Shown here: piece by piece, positions 27,578-37,095 of the stretch
Layout: every line of letters begins with the position of its first letter
How positions within the stretch are numbered: position 1 is the stretch's first letter
Origin: CANDYO01 sp964627795
Lineage (GTDB): Bacteria; Pseudomonadota; Alphaproteobacteria; Rickettsiales; CANDYO01
Length of the DNA: 64,000 nt
Direction of reading: 5' to 3'
Assembly (NCBI GenBank): GCA_964627795.1
Contig: CAZVLF010000005.1
Span: 1-64,000 of the forward strand
Notes under the pieces: generated by a model
What the model saw: only the letters and a program-made list of their open reading frames with translations
Databases searched by the model: none
Told to the model about the DNA's origin: nothing
Position numbers and translations under genes: made by a program

Positions 27578-28507
27578 TTAGTTTATTTCTAATTCTAAGG
27601 CTGAAGTGAATTCATTCCATTCACGCTTAGACATTCCGCTATTTTCAAATGTTACTTTTTCACCTTTTACCATTGCTTTTATTGCTTTTAATGCATTGCC
27701 TGAGAAAGACATTCCTTTAACTCTGTATTCCATAAAGGCTTCATAGGCAAATGGCACCCATTCTTTTACGATATCTAGCATAGTTTCAGCGTAGGTTCTA
27801 ATTTCATATTGGGCATGAGAATCTGCTCTTAAAGATAGGAAGTGGAATAAGTTATGTAAATTGGTTTTCCAGTACCACTCAGTATAGTAGTTAAGAGTGA
27901 GGTTCATTCTTGCTAATTCTCTAGCTAAAGAAGGGTTTTCTTCATTAATAACATTACCATGTTCATCTTCATTAAGCATTTCTTGGTAATGACTATAGCA
28001 ACGTTCAGCATCGTCAATAAGAAGTTTAAGTAATTTATCTGATTCTTCAGCTGATAAAATATTATCACGGCCTTGCTTATTTATTTTGGATTGCTTGGCC
28101 ATATCTTCAGGTCTTGGTATATAAAACTCATCACGCATGATCGAATATCTTGCAGAATATTCATTAACGCTAGCTGTACGATGGCGGATCCATTGGCGAG
28201 CAATAAATATTGGAAGTTTTATATGGAATTTAATGTCACACATTTCAAAGGGAGTAGTGTGGCGATGGCGCATTAAATAATGAATAAGCGCGCGGTCTTG
28301 GTTTAGCATTTTTGTTCCCTTTCCATAAGAAACTCTTGCTGCTTGCACTATGGCGCTATCATCTCCCATGTAGTCTATTACTCGCACAAACCCTTTATCT
28401 AAAACTGGAATTGGTTTATATAAAAGATCTTCTATGCCTGCCACAGTTGCTCTTTTAGTAGTGTAAGATTGGTTTAATATTTCTTCTAAATCTTGATCGT
28501 TACTCAT
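27578..28507 (-). CDS. thyX: flavin-dependent thymidylate synthase ThyX
   Basis: Makes dTMP from dUMP using FAD, methylenetetrahydrofolate and NADPH. The signature RHRTASVNEYSARYS (RHRxxSxNExSxRYS) is complete near residue 107-121. The upstream HRHTTPFEMCDIKF and the C-terminal region (LRADSHAQYEIR) match the family. 309 aa is typical for rickettsial ThyX. AGGAG precedes the ATG. dUTPase at 39118 supplies the substrate. The gene stands alone with its own promoter region. Confidence 0.97.
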   Translation of the reverse strand: MSNDQDLEEILNQSYTTKRATVAGIEDLLYKPIPVLDKGFVRVIDYMGDDSAIVQAARVSYGKGTKMLNQDRALIHYLMRHRHTTPFEMCDIKFHIKLPIFIARQWIRHRTASVNEYSARYSIMRDEFYIPRPEDMAKQSKINKQGRDNILSAEESDKLLKLLIDDAERCYSHYQEMLNEDEHGNVINEENPSLARELARMNLTLNYYTEWYWKTNLHNLFHFLSLRADSHAQYEIRTYAETMLDIVKEWVPFAYEAFMEYRVKGMSFSGNALKAIKAMVKGEKVTFENSGMSKREWNEFTSALELEIN

Positions 28508-28686
28508 TTTTTTCTCCTAATTTTTTATCATATTACAATGACAAAAACAAAAAATCCATTGAGCTTAATAATTTATTTGGTTTTTGGGTTTTCAGCAACA
28601 TAAATATTAAAAGATCATTAGAACTAATGATTTGAATTTATTTCTACTTTATTATAGTATAAGCCTCAAAATTATAGGAGAATAAA

Positions 28687-30363
28687 ATGTCATCATATCA
28701 ATATGTATATGTTATTAAGGGTCTTAAGAAAGTATATGGTACTAAAGAAATAATAAAGGATTTATATTTATCATTCCTGCCTGGTGCAAAAATTGGTATT
28801 ATTGGTCATAATGGAGCTGGTAAATCAACTTTACTTAGAATTATGGCTGGTATTGATAAGGATTTTACAGGTGAAGCATGGCCTGCAGAGGGAGTAAAGG
28901 TGGGGTATTTGCCGCAAGAACCTCAACTAGATTACAATAAAAATGTCTTTGATAATATTTTAGAAGCTGTTGCAGAAAAAAGAGATCTTTTAGCTAAGTT
29001 TAATGAAGTGAGTGCTAGATTTGCTGAAGAATTAAGTGATGATGAAATGCAAGCTTTAATTGAAGAGCAAGGTGAATTGCAAGAAAAAATAGATCACTTA
29101 AATGCTTGGGATTTAGAAAGAGAAATTGAAATAGCAATGGATGCGCTAAGGTGCCCTTCTAAAAATGCTGATGTGACTAGACTTTCTGGTGGAGAAAAAA
29201 GAAGAGTAGCATTATGCAGATTATTGTTATCACAGCCAGATATACTTCTTTTAGATGAGCCGACTAACCACTTAGATGCTGAATCAATTTCATGGTTAGA
29301 AGAATATCTTCAAGCTTATAAAGGAACTGTTATTTTGGTTACGCATGATCGTTATTTTCTTGATCGTGTTACTGATTGGATTTTAGAATTAGATAGAGGA
29401 GATGGAATACCATGGAAAGGTAATTACTCTTCATGGCTAGAACAAAAGCAAAAAAGACTAGAAGAGGAAGAAAAATCTGAGTCAAGTAGACAAAAAAGGT
29501 TAAAAGAGGAGCTTGAATGGGTTAGGCAGTCACCTAAAGCAAGACAAGCAAAAAGTAAAGCAAGATTAACTGCTTACGAGCAACTTCGTGATAAAGAAAG
29601 AGAAAAATCAGTTGGGGTGGCACAAATTGTTATCCCTGATGGACCAAGACTTGGAAATAATGTAATTGAAGGCAATCACTTAACAAAATCTTTTAATGGA
29701 AAAGCTTTATTTGAGGATTTTAGTTTTAAGATTGTTCCAGGAGCAATAGTTGGAATAATTGGCCCAAATGGAGTTGGTAAAACAACTTTATTTAGAATGA
29801 TTACTGGCCAAGAAAACCCAGATTCAGGCGAAATTAAAATTGGTGAATCGGTTAAGCTTGGTTATGTTGATCAATCTAGAGATAGCTTGAAACCTAACGC
29901 AAATGTTTGGGAGGAAATATCGGAAGGACAAGAAGAAATTCAACTTGGTAAAGTACTGGTAAAAAGCAGGGCTTATTGCTCAGCCTTTAATTTTAAAGGG
30001 GGAGATCAGCAAAAGATAGTAGGATCTCTTTCAGGAGGTGAAAGAAACAGAGTTCATTTAGCTAAAATGCTTAAAGAAGGGGCCAATGTAATACTTCTTG
30101 ACGAACCTACCAATGATCTTGACGTTGATACACTTAGAGCTTTGGAAGAGGCATTGCTTGAGTTTTCTGGTTGTGCTATAATAATAAGCCATGATAGATG
30201 GTTTTTAGATCGTATTGCCACTCATATAATCGCCTTTGAAAAAGATCATGTTGAATTTTATGAGGGTAATTATGAAGATTATGAGCAAGATAGAAAAAGA
30301 CGTTATGGAGTTTCTAGTGATGAGCAAGAAAAATTCCGCCATAAAAAATTAGTGAGGAACTAA
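28687..30363 (+). CDS. ettA: energy-dependent translational throttle protein (ABC-F ATPase)
   Basis: A cytoplasmic ABC-F protein that acts at the ribosomal E site. It has two ABC cassettes without membrane parts: Walker A GHNGAGKST (about 40-48) and GPNGVGKTT (about 358-366). The signatures are LSGGEKRRVAL and LSGGERNRVHL, with Walker B LLLDEPTNHLD and ILLDEPTNDLD. Between them lies the P-site tRNA-interaction motif region ending in the basic helix RQSPKARQAKSKARL. 558 aa is the family length. AGGAG lies 6 bases before the ATG. tatA begins at the base after the stop codon. Confidence 0.96.
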   Translation: MSSYQYVYVIKGLKKVYGTKEIIKDLYLSFLPGAKIGIIGHNGAGKSTLLRIMAGIDKDFTGEAWPAEGVKVGYLPQEPQLDYNKNVFDNILEAVAEKRDLLAKFNEVSARFAEELSDDEMQALIEEQGELQEKIDHLNAWDLEREIEIAMDALRCPSKNADVTRLSGGEKRRVALCRLLLSQPDILLLDEPTNHLDAESISWLEEYLQAYKGTVILVTHDRYFLDRVTDWILELDRGDGIPWKGNYSSWLEQKQKRLEEEEKSESSRQKRLKEELEWVRQSPKARQAKSKARLTAYEQLRDKEREKSVGVAQIVIPDGPRLGNNVIEGNHLTKSFNGKALFEDFSFKIVPGAIVGIIGPNGVGKTTLFRMITGQENPDSGEIKIGESVKLGYVDQSRDSLKPNANVWEEISEGQEEIQLGKVLVKSRAYCSAFNFKGGDQQKIVGSLSGGERNRVHLAKMLKEGANVILLDEPTNDLDVDTLRALEEALLEFSGCAIIISHDRWFLDRIATHIIAFEKDHVEFYEGNYEDYEQDRKRRYGVSSDEQEKFRHKKLVRN

Positions 30364-30591
30364 ATGGGCTTAAGTTTTGCAAATATAATAATAATATTAA
30401 TCATAGTCTTAATTTTATTTGGTGCGGGTAAGCTTCCTAAAGTTATGGGAGATCTTGGAAAAGGCATAAAAAACTTTAAAGATGGCTTAAATGAAGGCGA
30501 GGAAGACTCAAGCAACAAGAAAAAAAATACTTCTAAACCTAAAAATAACTTAAAAGAAATTAATCCTGAGGACAAAGAAAGCAAGAGTTAG
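30364..30591 (+). CDS. tatA: Sec-independent translocase protein TatA
   Basis: A 75-aa pore-forming Tat subunit. One membrane helix (about 4-21, ANIIIILIIVLILFGAGKLP) ends in the conserved FGAGKLP hinge. An amphipathic helix follows (VMGDLGKGIKNFKDGL), then an acidic/basic tail. There is no gap to ettA, so it is cotranscribed. TatB and TatC are not in this window. The size and the FG-x-x-KLP hinge favour TatA over TatB. Confidence 0.92.
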   Translation: MGLSFANIIIILIIVLILFGAGKLPKVMGDLGKGIKNFKDGLNEGEEDSSNKKKNTSKPKNNLKEINPEDKESKS

Positions 30592-30593
30592 TT

Positions 30594-31250
30594 ATGGATA
30601 AAAAAGGAGTATTAGCATCAGAATTATTAACCGAATTAGTTGAAAAAACTAAAGAAAAAGAGAGGATTTCATTTATTGAAATAAGTTCTCATCTTTGTGA
30701 TAGAGGTTTTGCAATTTTGATAATACTTTTTGCATTTCCTATGGCAATTCCTTTGCCATATCCTCCTGGATTTACAACAATACTTGGTTTGCCGCTTTTA
30801 TTTTTATCCTGGCAAATGTTATTAGGGTATGATAAACCCGCATTGCCTAAAATTTTAGCAAATAAGAGTATTAATTCTTCCCATTTAGCCTTTGCGGTTA
30901 ATAAAACAGAGAAATATTTTAAATTTTTAGAAAGTAAGTTAAGAGGTAGGTTGCCTTATTTAAGTTCTACTTCAGGAGAAAAGATAATTGGTTTTATATC
31001 TTTATTATGCTCTATTTCTATAGTAATGCCTATAATGTTTGGCAATGCTATTCCAAGTGCAGGAATATGCATAATGGCGATTGGATTGCTGAGTAGAGAT
31101 GGTTTAGTTATTATAATTGGAATAATAACTAGCTTGATAGGAATTATTGTTTCCATTTTCATTGTGGTTCTATTTTTATATGGAGCTAAGCTTGCTGCAG
31201 GTGGAGTTTTATCCCAAATCCATAATTGGCTATTTAATTTTAATAAATAG
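30594..31250 (+). CDS. ExoD-family membrane protein
   Basis: 218 aa. It matches the ExoD family (exopolysaccharide synthesis, first described in Rhizobium): a soluble N-terminus with LCDRGFAILIILFAFPMAIP, then the conserved PPGFTTILGLPLLFLSWQM. There are about four membrane helices, at 50-62, 72-88, 130-150 and 165-205. The biochemical role of the family is not established. It starts 3 bp after tatA and closes the ettA-tatA-exoD operon. Confidence 0.85.
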   Translation: MDKKGVLASELLTELVEKTKEKERISFIEISSHLCDRGFAILIILFAFPMAIPLPYPPGFTTILGLPLLFLSWQMLLGYDKPALPKILANKSINSSHLAFAVNKTEKYFKFLESKLRGRLPYLSSTSGEKIIGFISLLCSISIVMPIMFGNAIPSAGICIMAIGLLSRDGLVIIIGIITSLIGIIVSIFIVVLFLYGAKLAAGGVLSQIHNWLFNFNK

Positions 31251-31350
31251 CTAGCTACTTTAATTCACCAAGAACACTTAGGAAATTTGTAACTGTTGAA
31301 AATAATTTAGTTTAAGCATAAATTGCCTATTGTTCTTGCGAGGAGCTAAG

Positions 31351-31540
31351 ATTTTCTGTGATCTAGAAGCACCTTATCAAAAAGAGCAAGTAGAACCTAC
31401 TAACGCTATATTGCATAAATTTATTAATAAGTAATCTAATTTTAGTGATATTACTACATTATATGTTTAAAATGCTCAAGATGAACTTAACAACTTACCA
31501 AGAAAAATTCTTAATTTATTGACTCCTAATGAAGCTTGGA
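31351..31540 (+). pseudogene. IS30-family transposase remnant (C-terminal piece)
   Basis: One reading frame from 31351 gives IFCDLEAPYQKEQVEPTNA, then ILHKFINK, stop, SNFSDITTLYV, stop, NAQDELNNLPRKILNLLTPN followed by EAW. This follows the C-terminal end of IS30 transposases: a D-x-x-x-x-x-QK turn, the E-x-x-N-x-x-L-R/H box with the third catalytic acid, and LNNRPRKxLxxxTPxE. Two in-frame stop codons and the loss of all upstream sequence show it is dead. It lies in a 450-bp gap between exoD and a frameshifted gene. Other parts of 31251-31696 show nothing else. Confidence 0.72.
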
Positions 31541-31696
31541 ATAATTGTAACTATACAAAGCGTTCCACTTCAAACTTGATTTATTATTATTTTGATGGTA
31601 TAATCCTTTTACATTTATGTATAAATTATCTAATAAAAAATTAAAGAAAATCACTTCACAAAATTGATCTTGTATTGTGGTCCGTTAATAATATTT

Positions 31697-32568
31697 TTAT
31701 AAATCTGCCGTATCATCATTAACAACTCCATGAAGCGAAGTATTATCACCGATTACAGAGAGCTCATTACAAACAGTGACAATTTTTTGTAAAGAAGTAT
31801 ACGAGGTATTTAATTTAAACTTAAGATAATCATTTATATTAAATCCTTCTTGGAAAAGTGATAAGTCTTTAAGATTTACTGTTGAACCTTTATATACCTT
31901 TAAAATATCTATTTTATTTTTGGCATAATTCAAAATATCTTGATATGCAGAATCAATAATATAAGCTAACTCCTTAAAATCAGAACTAAGAACATAATGT
32001 GCTGCTTTGCATATTTTATACGGATTAACTTGAAAATTATTAATCAAATTCTGAGATAATAGCTGCTCCTTAAAATATGTGCGAAAATAATGAAATGACC
32101 TATCAAAATCAACTCTTGCAAGAGAATAATTTTTATCATTTTGTATAAGGCCAATGTTGGACTCTCTAAAATCAGTTTCGCCTAAAAAATGACTCACGAA
32201 TAGTATTATTTCTTGATTAACAATAGGATTATTATTGAACATGGCTTTAAGCCCAAAACAAGCGCCCCTACACTCAATAAAATTAGTATAATTAGCAAGA
32301 ATTTTTGAACCAGTAATAAAGTAGTTATTTTTTAAATAATGGTCATTTCTAATTAAAGCAATTTCCGGTGTATAATCAGGTAAATAGTGATTGTGCATAG
32401 CTTGCTAGAGATGTATTCATTTATAGCATAGCCAATTTCAACATTTTTAATCATCCATGTTGTACCATTTTGTGCACCTTTATATTTTAAAAAAATACCT
32501 CCACTATAGTGACCATGAGGTTTAGGGGCTATTTCTTGAAAAGATTCAATATGATATATAGTGTTCAT
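31697..32568 (-). pseudogene. frameshifted kinase-fold gene, related to the protein at 21083
   Basis: Two minus-strand frames abut. The first (from 32568) reads to EYISSKL; the second continues from about 32398 as HNHYLPDYTPEIALI to 31697. Joined, AINEYISSKLMHNHYLPDYTPEIALI lines up with ILAELMTASLYKRFLYDRAPIVGIA of the intact protein. The catalytic loop FLGETDFRESNIG and VDFDRSF match FLGDGDYHSENIG and IDHGRSR there. The shift is one base, at about 32395-32401 (CTATGCAC). The catalytic His is Arg here and the spacing of acidic residues is kept. It is a pseudogene, a sequencing slip or, less likely, a programmed frameshift. An IS30 relic lies next to it. Confidence 0.7.
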
Positions 32569-33008
32569 AATACTTCTCGTAGTAAGTTTAAATTAAGCCA
32601 TTAACTTATTGTATAGCCTAATAATCATTACAATTTATTAAAATTATTTATTAATCTTTGTTAATAAAATCTATAAAGGCGATTGAAAAAAAACAAAGAT
32701 CAAGTGCAACATTTAATGCGCTATAATCACAAATACAAAAATAAAAAGGTGTCACAAATGATAAAATATATGAGCTAAGATTCTTTAATTAAGCTTAAAA
32801 GCCTTTAAAAAAAATTAAAATACTTGTTTGTTTCTTCTATAAAAATGCTACCAGTCCATATAAAAGCTTTGAATGAAAAGGTGATTAGTAAAAAAAATAT
32901 TTATTTTAGCATATTTTTTACTTATTTTTACAACTAAAATTAACGCTTTATTAACTTTATAGGGTTATTTTAAAATTTTTTCAAATGAGTTTAAAGGAGA
33001 TTACATAA
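32569..33008. promoter_or_regulatory. gene-free region with ribosome site and possible CtrA box for the next gene
   Basis: About 440 bp without coding potential. Close to the next gene are a perfect TTAA-N7-TTAAC (32940-32955), the consensus for CtrA binding, and a strong Shine-Dalgarno AAGGAGA 9 bases before the ATG at 33009. The CtrA-type match is expected several times by chance in DNA this AT-rich, so it is weak evidence. I see nothing else in the region. Confidence 0.35.
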
Positions 33009-33827
33009 ATGACAACCTACTTAAAATTACAAAATCACATTAAAGATTTTTACCTTGTAGAAAAAATTAATCTTGCACCTAGTACTAAATCTATAATCAA
33101 AAATTTTATTAATCTTAAAGAGGAAGAACTTACTACAGATAATTTAGAGACCTTTATTGAAAATTTAGATCATAATATTAATAGTTTTCTAGATTGGAAA
33201 ACAGGTCAAAATAAACCTGCTCTTGAAATTTTGAAAATTGCACAAAATCATTTAAATGATGTTCAAAACCAAAATAAAACTGATTTACTAGAAGATACTG
33301 TAGAAAACTTACAAGATTCATTAAACAATTATGTTTTATCTTCAGAAATTACAAACATGTTAGAAAGCTATGCAAAAACTTCTGAGATTGCAAGTAGCTA
33401 TACAGCTTTAGCTTCTATGAGTAATTATTTATTAACTAGTGAAATTTTTTCAAATCCTGCAAGACCAACTATTAATAAAGGTACATCAAGAGAACTTTGG
33501 AAGTGTAGTGGTACAGGCGCTCCTAATACTGGTACAACTTATACTAAATATGTTGATGCATTGCAATCAACAGACCCAGTTATGACAAAAATTCTACAGA
33601 TTTGGGGCTGTGCCTCATTTGTTGGAAGTTATATTTCAAATACAAATTTTGTAAATGGAGCAATTCCTGATACAGCTGGTAGCGCTTTAGCCCTTTCTTC
33701 GGCAAGTGTATATTTTAGCTATACTAATTCAGGAAATTGCTATAGTTATCCTTTAGGTACTTCTTCTGCCGGCATAAAAGATCTTGGCGGTTTGTTTGCT
33801 TTATGCATTTATGCTATTGATCATTAG
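33009..33827 (+). CDS. hypothetical fibre-like protein (272 aa)
   Basis: I do not recognise a family. The N-terminal 90 residues are helical. Residues about 90-146 contain three copies of a Tyr-x-x-Ser/Thr-Ser-Glu-Ile motif (YVLSSEI, YAKTSEI, YLLTSEI), the style of repeat seen in trimeric phage tail fibres and adhesin stalks. The C-terminal 120 residues are Gly/Ser/Thr/Tyr-rich, with four cysteines, and look like a beta-structured tip. There is no signal peptide. AAGGAGA fixes the start. Its 3' end overlaps the convergent glmM gene by 14 bp. Fibre-like structure is inferred from composition and repeats only. Confidence 0.65.
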   Translation: MTTYLKLQNHIKDFYLVEKINLAPSTKSIIKNFINLKEEELTTDNLETFIENLDHNINSFLDWKTGQNKPALEILKIAQNHLNDVQNQNKTDLLEDTVENLQDSLNNYVLSSEITNMLESYAKTSEIASSYTALASMSNYLLTSEIFSNPARPTINKGTSRELWKCSGTGAPNTGTTYTKYVDALQSTDPVMTKILQIWGCASFVGSYISNTNFVNGAIPDTAGSALALSSASVYFSYTNSGNCYSYPLGTSSAGIKDLGGLFALCIYAIDH

Positions 33828-35163
33828 TAATAATAAAATTTTCTATTTTATCAAGGATGGAATTAATTAATTTTTCATCCTTGCTTTCTCCCATAATTCG
33901 AATAAGCTTTTCAGTTCCAGATTTCCTAACCAAAATTCTTCCTTTATTTGTAATATTTGATTCAATATCATTAATAAATTCTTTTACCTTAAGTATATTA
34001 AGTATATGTTCATTTTTTATTGGAACATTTCGTATAGATTGAGGATAAGGTGTGAAAATTTTAGCAACCTGGCTCGCTTTTAAATTTTGCTCTTTAATTA
34101 GTGCTAACATTTGTAAAGCTGCAACTAAACCATCTCCAGTGGTTGAGTAATCATCAACAATAATATGTCCAGATTGTTCTCCACCAAGGCTTAAGTTTAA
34201 TTCTCTCATTTTAGCCGCCACATATCTATCACCAACTTGAGTTCTAACCACTTCAATGTCCTGGGAATTTAAATATTCTTCAAATGCTAAGTTAGACATA
34301 GTTGTTGCAACAATTTTATTGGCATTTAGTAAATTTTGTTTCTTTAAATAGCATGCAATAAGGGCTAATATTTTATCTCCATCTATTACATTACCATTTT
34401 CATCAACCATTTGAAGTCTATCTGCATCGCCATCAAGAGCTATTCCAAGACAAGCTCTATGTTCTATTACTGCTTTTGACAAAAGTTCAATATGATTTGA
34501 GCCACAATTTAAATTTATATTTTCTCCGTTGGGTTTTATAGAGATTTCTATAACTTCAGCTCCAAGCTCCCATAAAATTTTTCCGCCTAAGTGATATGCA
34601 GCCCCATTTGCACAATCAATAACTATTTTAAACCCATCTAAAGTAAGGCCCTTAGGAAGGCTGTTTTTAATAAATTCTATATATCTGCCAGGAGCATCAT
34701 CAATACGTTTTGCACGACCTATTTTCAATGGATCGGCAAGCTTAATTAAATCAGGATTAAACATTATGCGTTCAATTTCCTTTTCCATTGAGTCAGAAAG
34801 TTTGTGCCCGTCGGGGCCAAATAATTTAATTCCATTATCATAATATGGATTGTGAGAAGCAGTGATCATAATACCTAAATCTGCTCTCATTGACTTAACT
34901 AACATAGAAATTGAAGGAGTGGGCATAGGTCCTACTAGAAAGACATCCATTCCAGCACTTAGAAAGCCTGAAGTAATGGCCGTTTCAAACATATAGCCTG
35001 ATAATCTTGTGTCTTTCCCCACGATTACTCGGTGCTTATGATCTCCTCTTGTGAAAAGCGTTCCAGCAGCCATGCCTAATTTTAATGCTATCTCAGGAGT
35101 CATGCTGCCGCAATTAGCAGTGCCTCTTATACCATCTGTGCCAAAAAGTTTACGCAGTTCCAC
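33814..35163 (-). CDS. glmM: phosphoglucosamine mutase
   Basis: Converts glucosamine-6-phosphate to glucosamine-1-phosphate for peptidoglycan and LPS. The phosphoserine loop is ITASHNPYYDNGIKLF (about 97-112), the metal-binding loop is DGDADRLQMVD (about 240), the sugar loop is GEQSGH, and the C-terminal phosphate-binding loop is VRKSGTEKLIRIM. 449 aa is normal. The start is GTG at 35163, 14 bp inside the end of ftsH. It is the last gene of the tilS-ftsH-glmM string. Confidence 0.97.
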   Translation of the reverse strand: MELRKLFGTDGIRGTANCGSMTPEIALKLGMAAGTLFTRGDHKHRVIVGKDTRLSGYMFETAITSGFLSAGMDVFLVGPMPTPSISMLVKSMRADLGIMITASHNPYYDNGIKLFGPDGHKLSDSMEKEIERIMFNPDLIKLADPLKIGRAKRIDDAPGRYIEFIKNSLPKGLTLDGFKIVIDCANGAAYHLGGKILWELGAEVIEISIKPNGENINLNCGSNHIELLSKAVIEHRACLGIALDGDADRLQMVDENGNVIDGDKILALIACYLKKQNLLNANKIVATTMSNLAFEEYLNSQDIEVVRTQVGDRYVAAKMRELNLSLGGEQSGHIIVDDYSTTGDGLVAALQMLALIKEQNLKASQVAKIFTPYPQSIRNVPIKNEHILNILKVKEFINDIESNITNKGRILVRKSGTEKLIRIMGESKDEKLINSILDKIENFIITNDQ

Positions 35164-37036
35164 CTTCTAGTCCTTCATCTAATATTGTTCGTGGAAAAGA
35201 AGATTTTTTTATTTTAGGTTCGCTTTTAGGTGTCGGACGATTGATTCCTCTTCCTTCAAGTAAATCTTTAATTTCATCTCCTGATAATGTTTCATACTCA
35301 AGCAAAGCTGCGGCTAAAGCATGAAGTTTCTCTAAATGTTCTTCTAAAAGTTCTTTAGCTTTTTGATAGCCTTCCTCAACAAATCTTTTAACTTCACTGT
35401 CAATTAAATTTGCGGTGTCATTAGAACCAGCCTTTGTTCTGCTATTAGCTCCTAAATAATGATCACTTGATTCTGCATGATAAACAGGACCAATTTTCTC
35501 ACTTAATCCCCATTCACTTACCATAGCTTTTGCCATCCTAGTGGCTTGCATTATGTCAGAAGAAGCTCCACTTGTTACTTTTTCCTTACCAAAAATAATC
35601 ATTTCTGCAACTCTTCCACCCATAGCAACTGCAAGATCAGCTTTCATCTTAGCAAAACTCATTGAAAATCTATCTCTTTCAGGCAATCTCATAACCATAC
35701 CTAATGCTCTTCCTCGTGGCATTATAGTTGCTTTATGAATTGGATCAGACTCCGGCAAATAAAAGCCAACAATAGCATGTCCACCTTCATGATAAGCAGT
35801 GAGTTTTTTTTCTTCATCAGACATCTTTAGAGATTTTCTTTCGCTACCCATCATCACCTTATCTCGAGCTTCTTCAAACTCGGCCATAGTAACAATTCTT
35901 TTATTTCTTCTTGCTGTAAGTAATGCTGCTTCATTTACTAGATTAGCTAAATCTGCACCTGAAAAACCAGGAGTACCACGAGCAACTATGGTTAAATCAA
36001 CATCTGGACCTAATTTTACTTTGCGTGCATGCACTCTTAATATTTCTTCTCTTCCATGAATATCAGGGACTGATACTACTATTTGACGATCAAACCTTCC
36101 AGGACGAAGAAGGGCGGGATCAAGTACATCTGGCCTATTAGTAGCTGCAATAATAATTACTGCTTCATTGGCTTCAAAACCATCCATTTCAACAAGTAAT
36201 TGGTTTAAAGTTTGTTCTCTTTCATCGTTTCCTCCACCAAGGCCAATACCTCTATTTCTTCCAACTGCATCAATCTCATCAATGAAAATTATACAAGGCG
36301 CAGCTTTTTTGCCTTGTTCAAACATATCTCTAACTCTGCTTGCTCCAACTCCCACAAACATTTCAACAAAGTCAGACCCAGAGATCGTAAAAAATGGTAC
36401 ACCAGCTTCGCCAGCAATAGCTCGAGCAAGAAGAGTTTTTCCTGTTCCTGGAGGGCCAATTAGCAAGCATCCTTTTGGAATTTTTCCACCAATATCTTGG
36501 AATTTTTTAGGGTTTTTAAGAAAATCAACAATTTCAGAAAGCTCTTCTTTTGCTTCGTCAATTCCTGCTACGTCCTTAAAGGTAACTTTAACATTTTTTT
36601 CGGTAAGCAATTTAGCTCTTGATTTTCCAAAGCCCATTGCTTTTCCACCTCCACCCATATTTCGCATGAAATATATCCAAATTCCAACTAATAAAATTAG
36701 AGGAAACCAGGAAGCTAATATTCCAATTAAAGAATTCATTTTGGTATCAAGTGGGAGTGCCTCAATTTTTACTCCTGATTGTCTTAATCTATCAATTAAT
36801 TCAGGATAATAAGGCATGTAAGTGCTGAACTTATTCCCATCGTTTAAATGCCCTTCTGCAGTATTTCCTTGAAGAGTTACATCTTTAACAGCCCCTTCAT
36901 CAATTTTAGTAAGAAATTCAGAAAAAGAAAGTTTATTAGAATTTGTTGAACCAAATCCATTTCCGTCCATAGTGCTAAAAAAAAGTGCTGAACCGAATAT
37001 AATTAAGGCCCATAAAAGTAAATTTCGAATCATCAT
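35150..37036 (-). CDS. ftsH: ATP-dependent zinc metalloprotease FtsH
   Basis: A membrane-bound AAA+ protease for quality control of membrane and short-lived proteins. Two membrane helices, at about 5-20 and 105-122, flank a periplasmic domain. Walker A is GPPGTGKT (about 193-200), Walker B is CIIFIDEIDAVGR, the second region of homology is ATNRPDVLDPALLRPGRFD, and the zinc site is HEGGH (about 415-419). 628 aa is usual. Two adjacent ATG codons at 37036 and 37033 are equivalent start candidates. It overlaps glmM by 14 bp; tilS is 59 bp upstream. Confidence 0.98.
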   Translation of the reverse strand: MMIRNLLLWALIIFGSALFFSTMDGNGFGSTNSNKLSFSEFLTKIDEGAVKDVTLQGNTAEGHLNDGNKFSTYMPYYPELIDRLRQSGVKIEALPLDTKMNSLIGILASWFPLILLVGIWIYFMRNMGGGGKAMGFGKSRAKLLTEKNVKVTFKDVAGIDEAKEELSEIVDFLKNPKKFQDIGGKIPKGCLLIGPPGTGKTLLARAIAGEAGVPFFTISGSDFVEMFVGVGASRVRDMFEQGKKAAPCIIFIDEIDAVGRNRGIGLGGGNDEREQTLNQLLVEMDGFEANEAVIIIAATNRPDVLDPALLRPGRFDRQIVVSVPDIHGREEILRVHARKVKLGPDVDLTIVARGTPGFSGADLANLVNEAALLTARRNKRIVTMAEFEEARDKVMMGSERKSLKMSDEEKKLTAYHEGGHAIVGFYLPESDPIHKATIMPRGRALGMVMRLPERDRFSMSFAKMKADLAVAMGGRVAEMIIFGKEKVTSGASSDIMQATRMAKAMVSEWGLSEKIGPVYHAESSDHYLGANSRTKAGSNDTANLIDSEVKRFVEEGYQKAKELLEEHLEKLHALAAALLEYETLSGDEIKDLLEGRGINRPTPKSEPKIKKSSFPRTILDEGLEGGTA

Positions 37037-37095
37037 GAGATTTAGTTTATAAAAAATTGATAGTTACAATAATATATCTCTTATAAGCTGGATTT

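Noticed and set aside
32940..32955. CtrA binding site upstream of the fibre-like gene
   Set aside because: It fits TTAA-N7-TTAAC exactly, but several such matches are expected by chance in 64 kb of this composition, so it is not claimed as a regulatory fact.
36168..36809. Long plus-strand frame (213 codons) opposite ftsH
   Set aside because: It is antisense to conserved AAA+ coding sequence and arises from codon bias; no ribosome site or recognisable protein.
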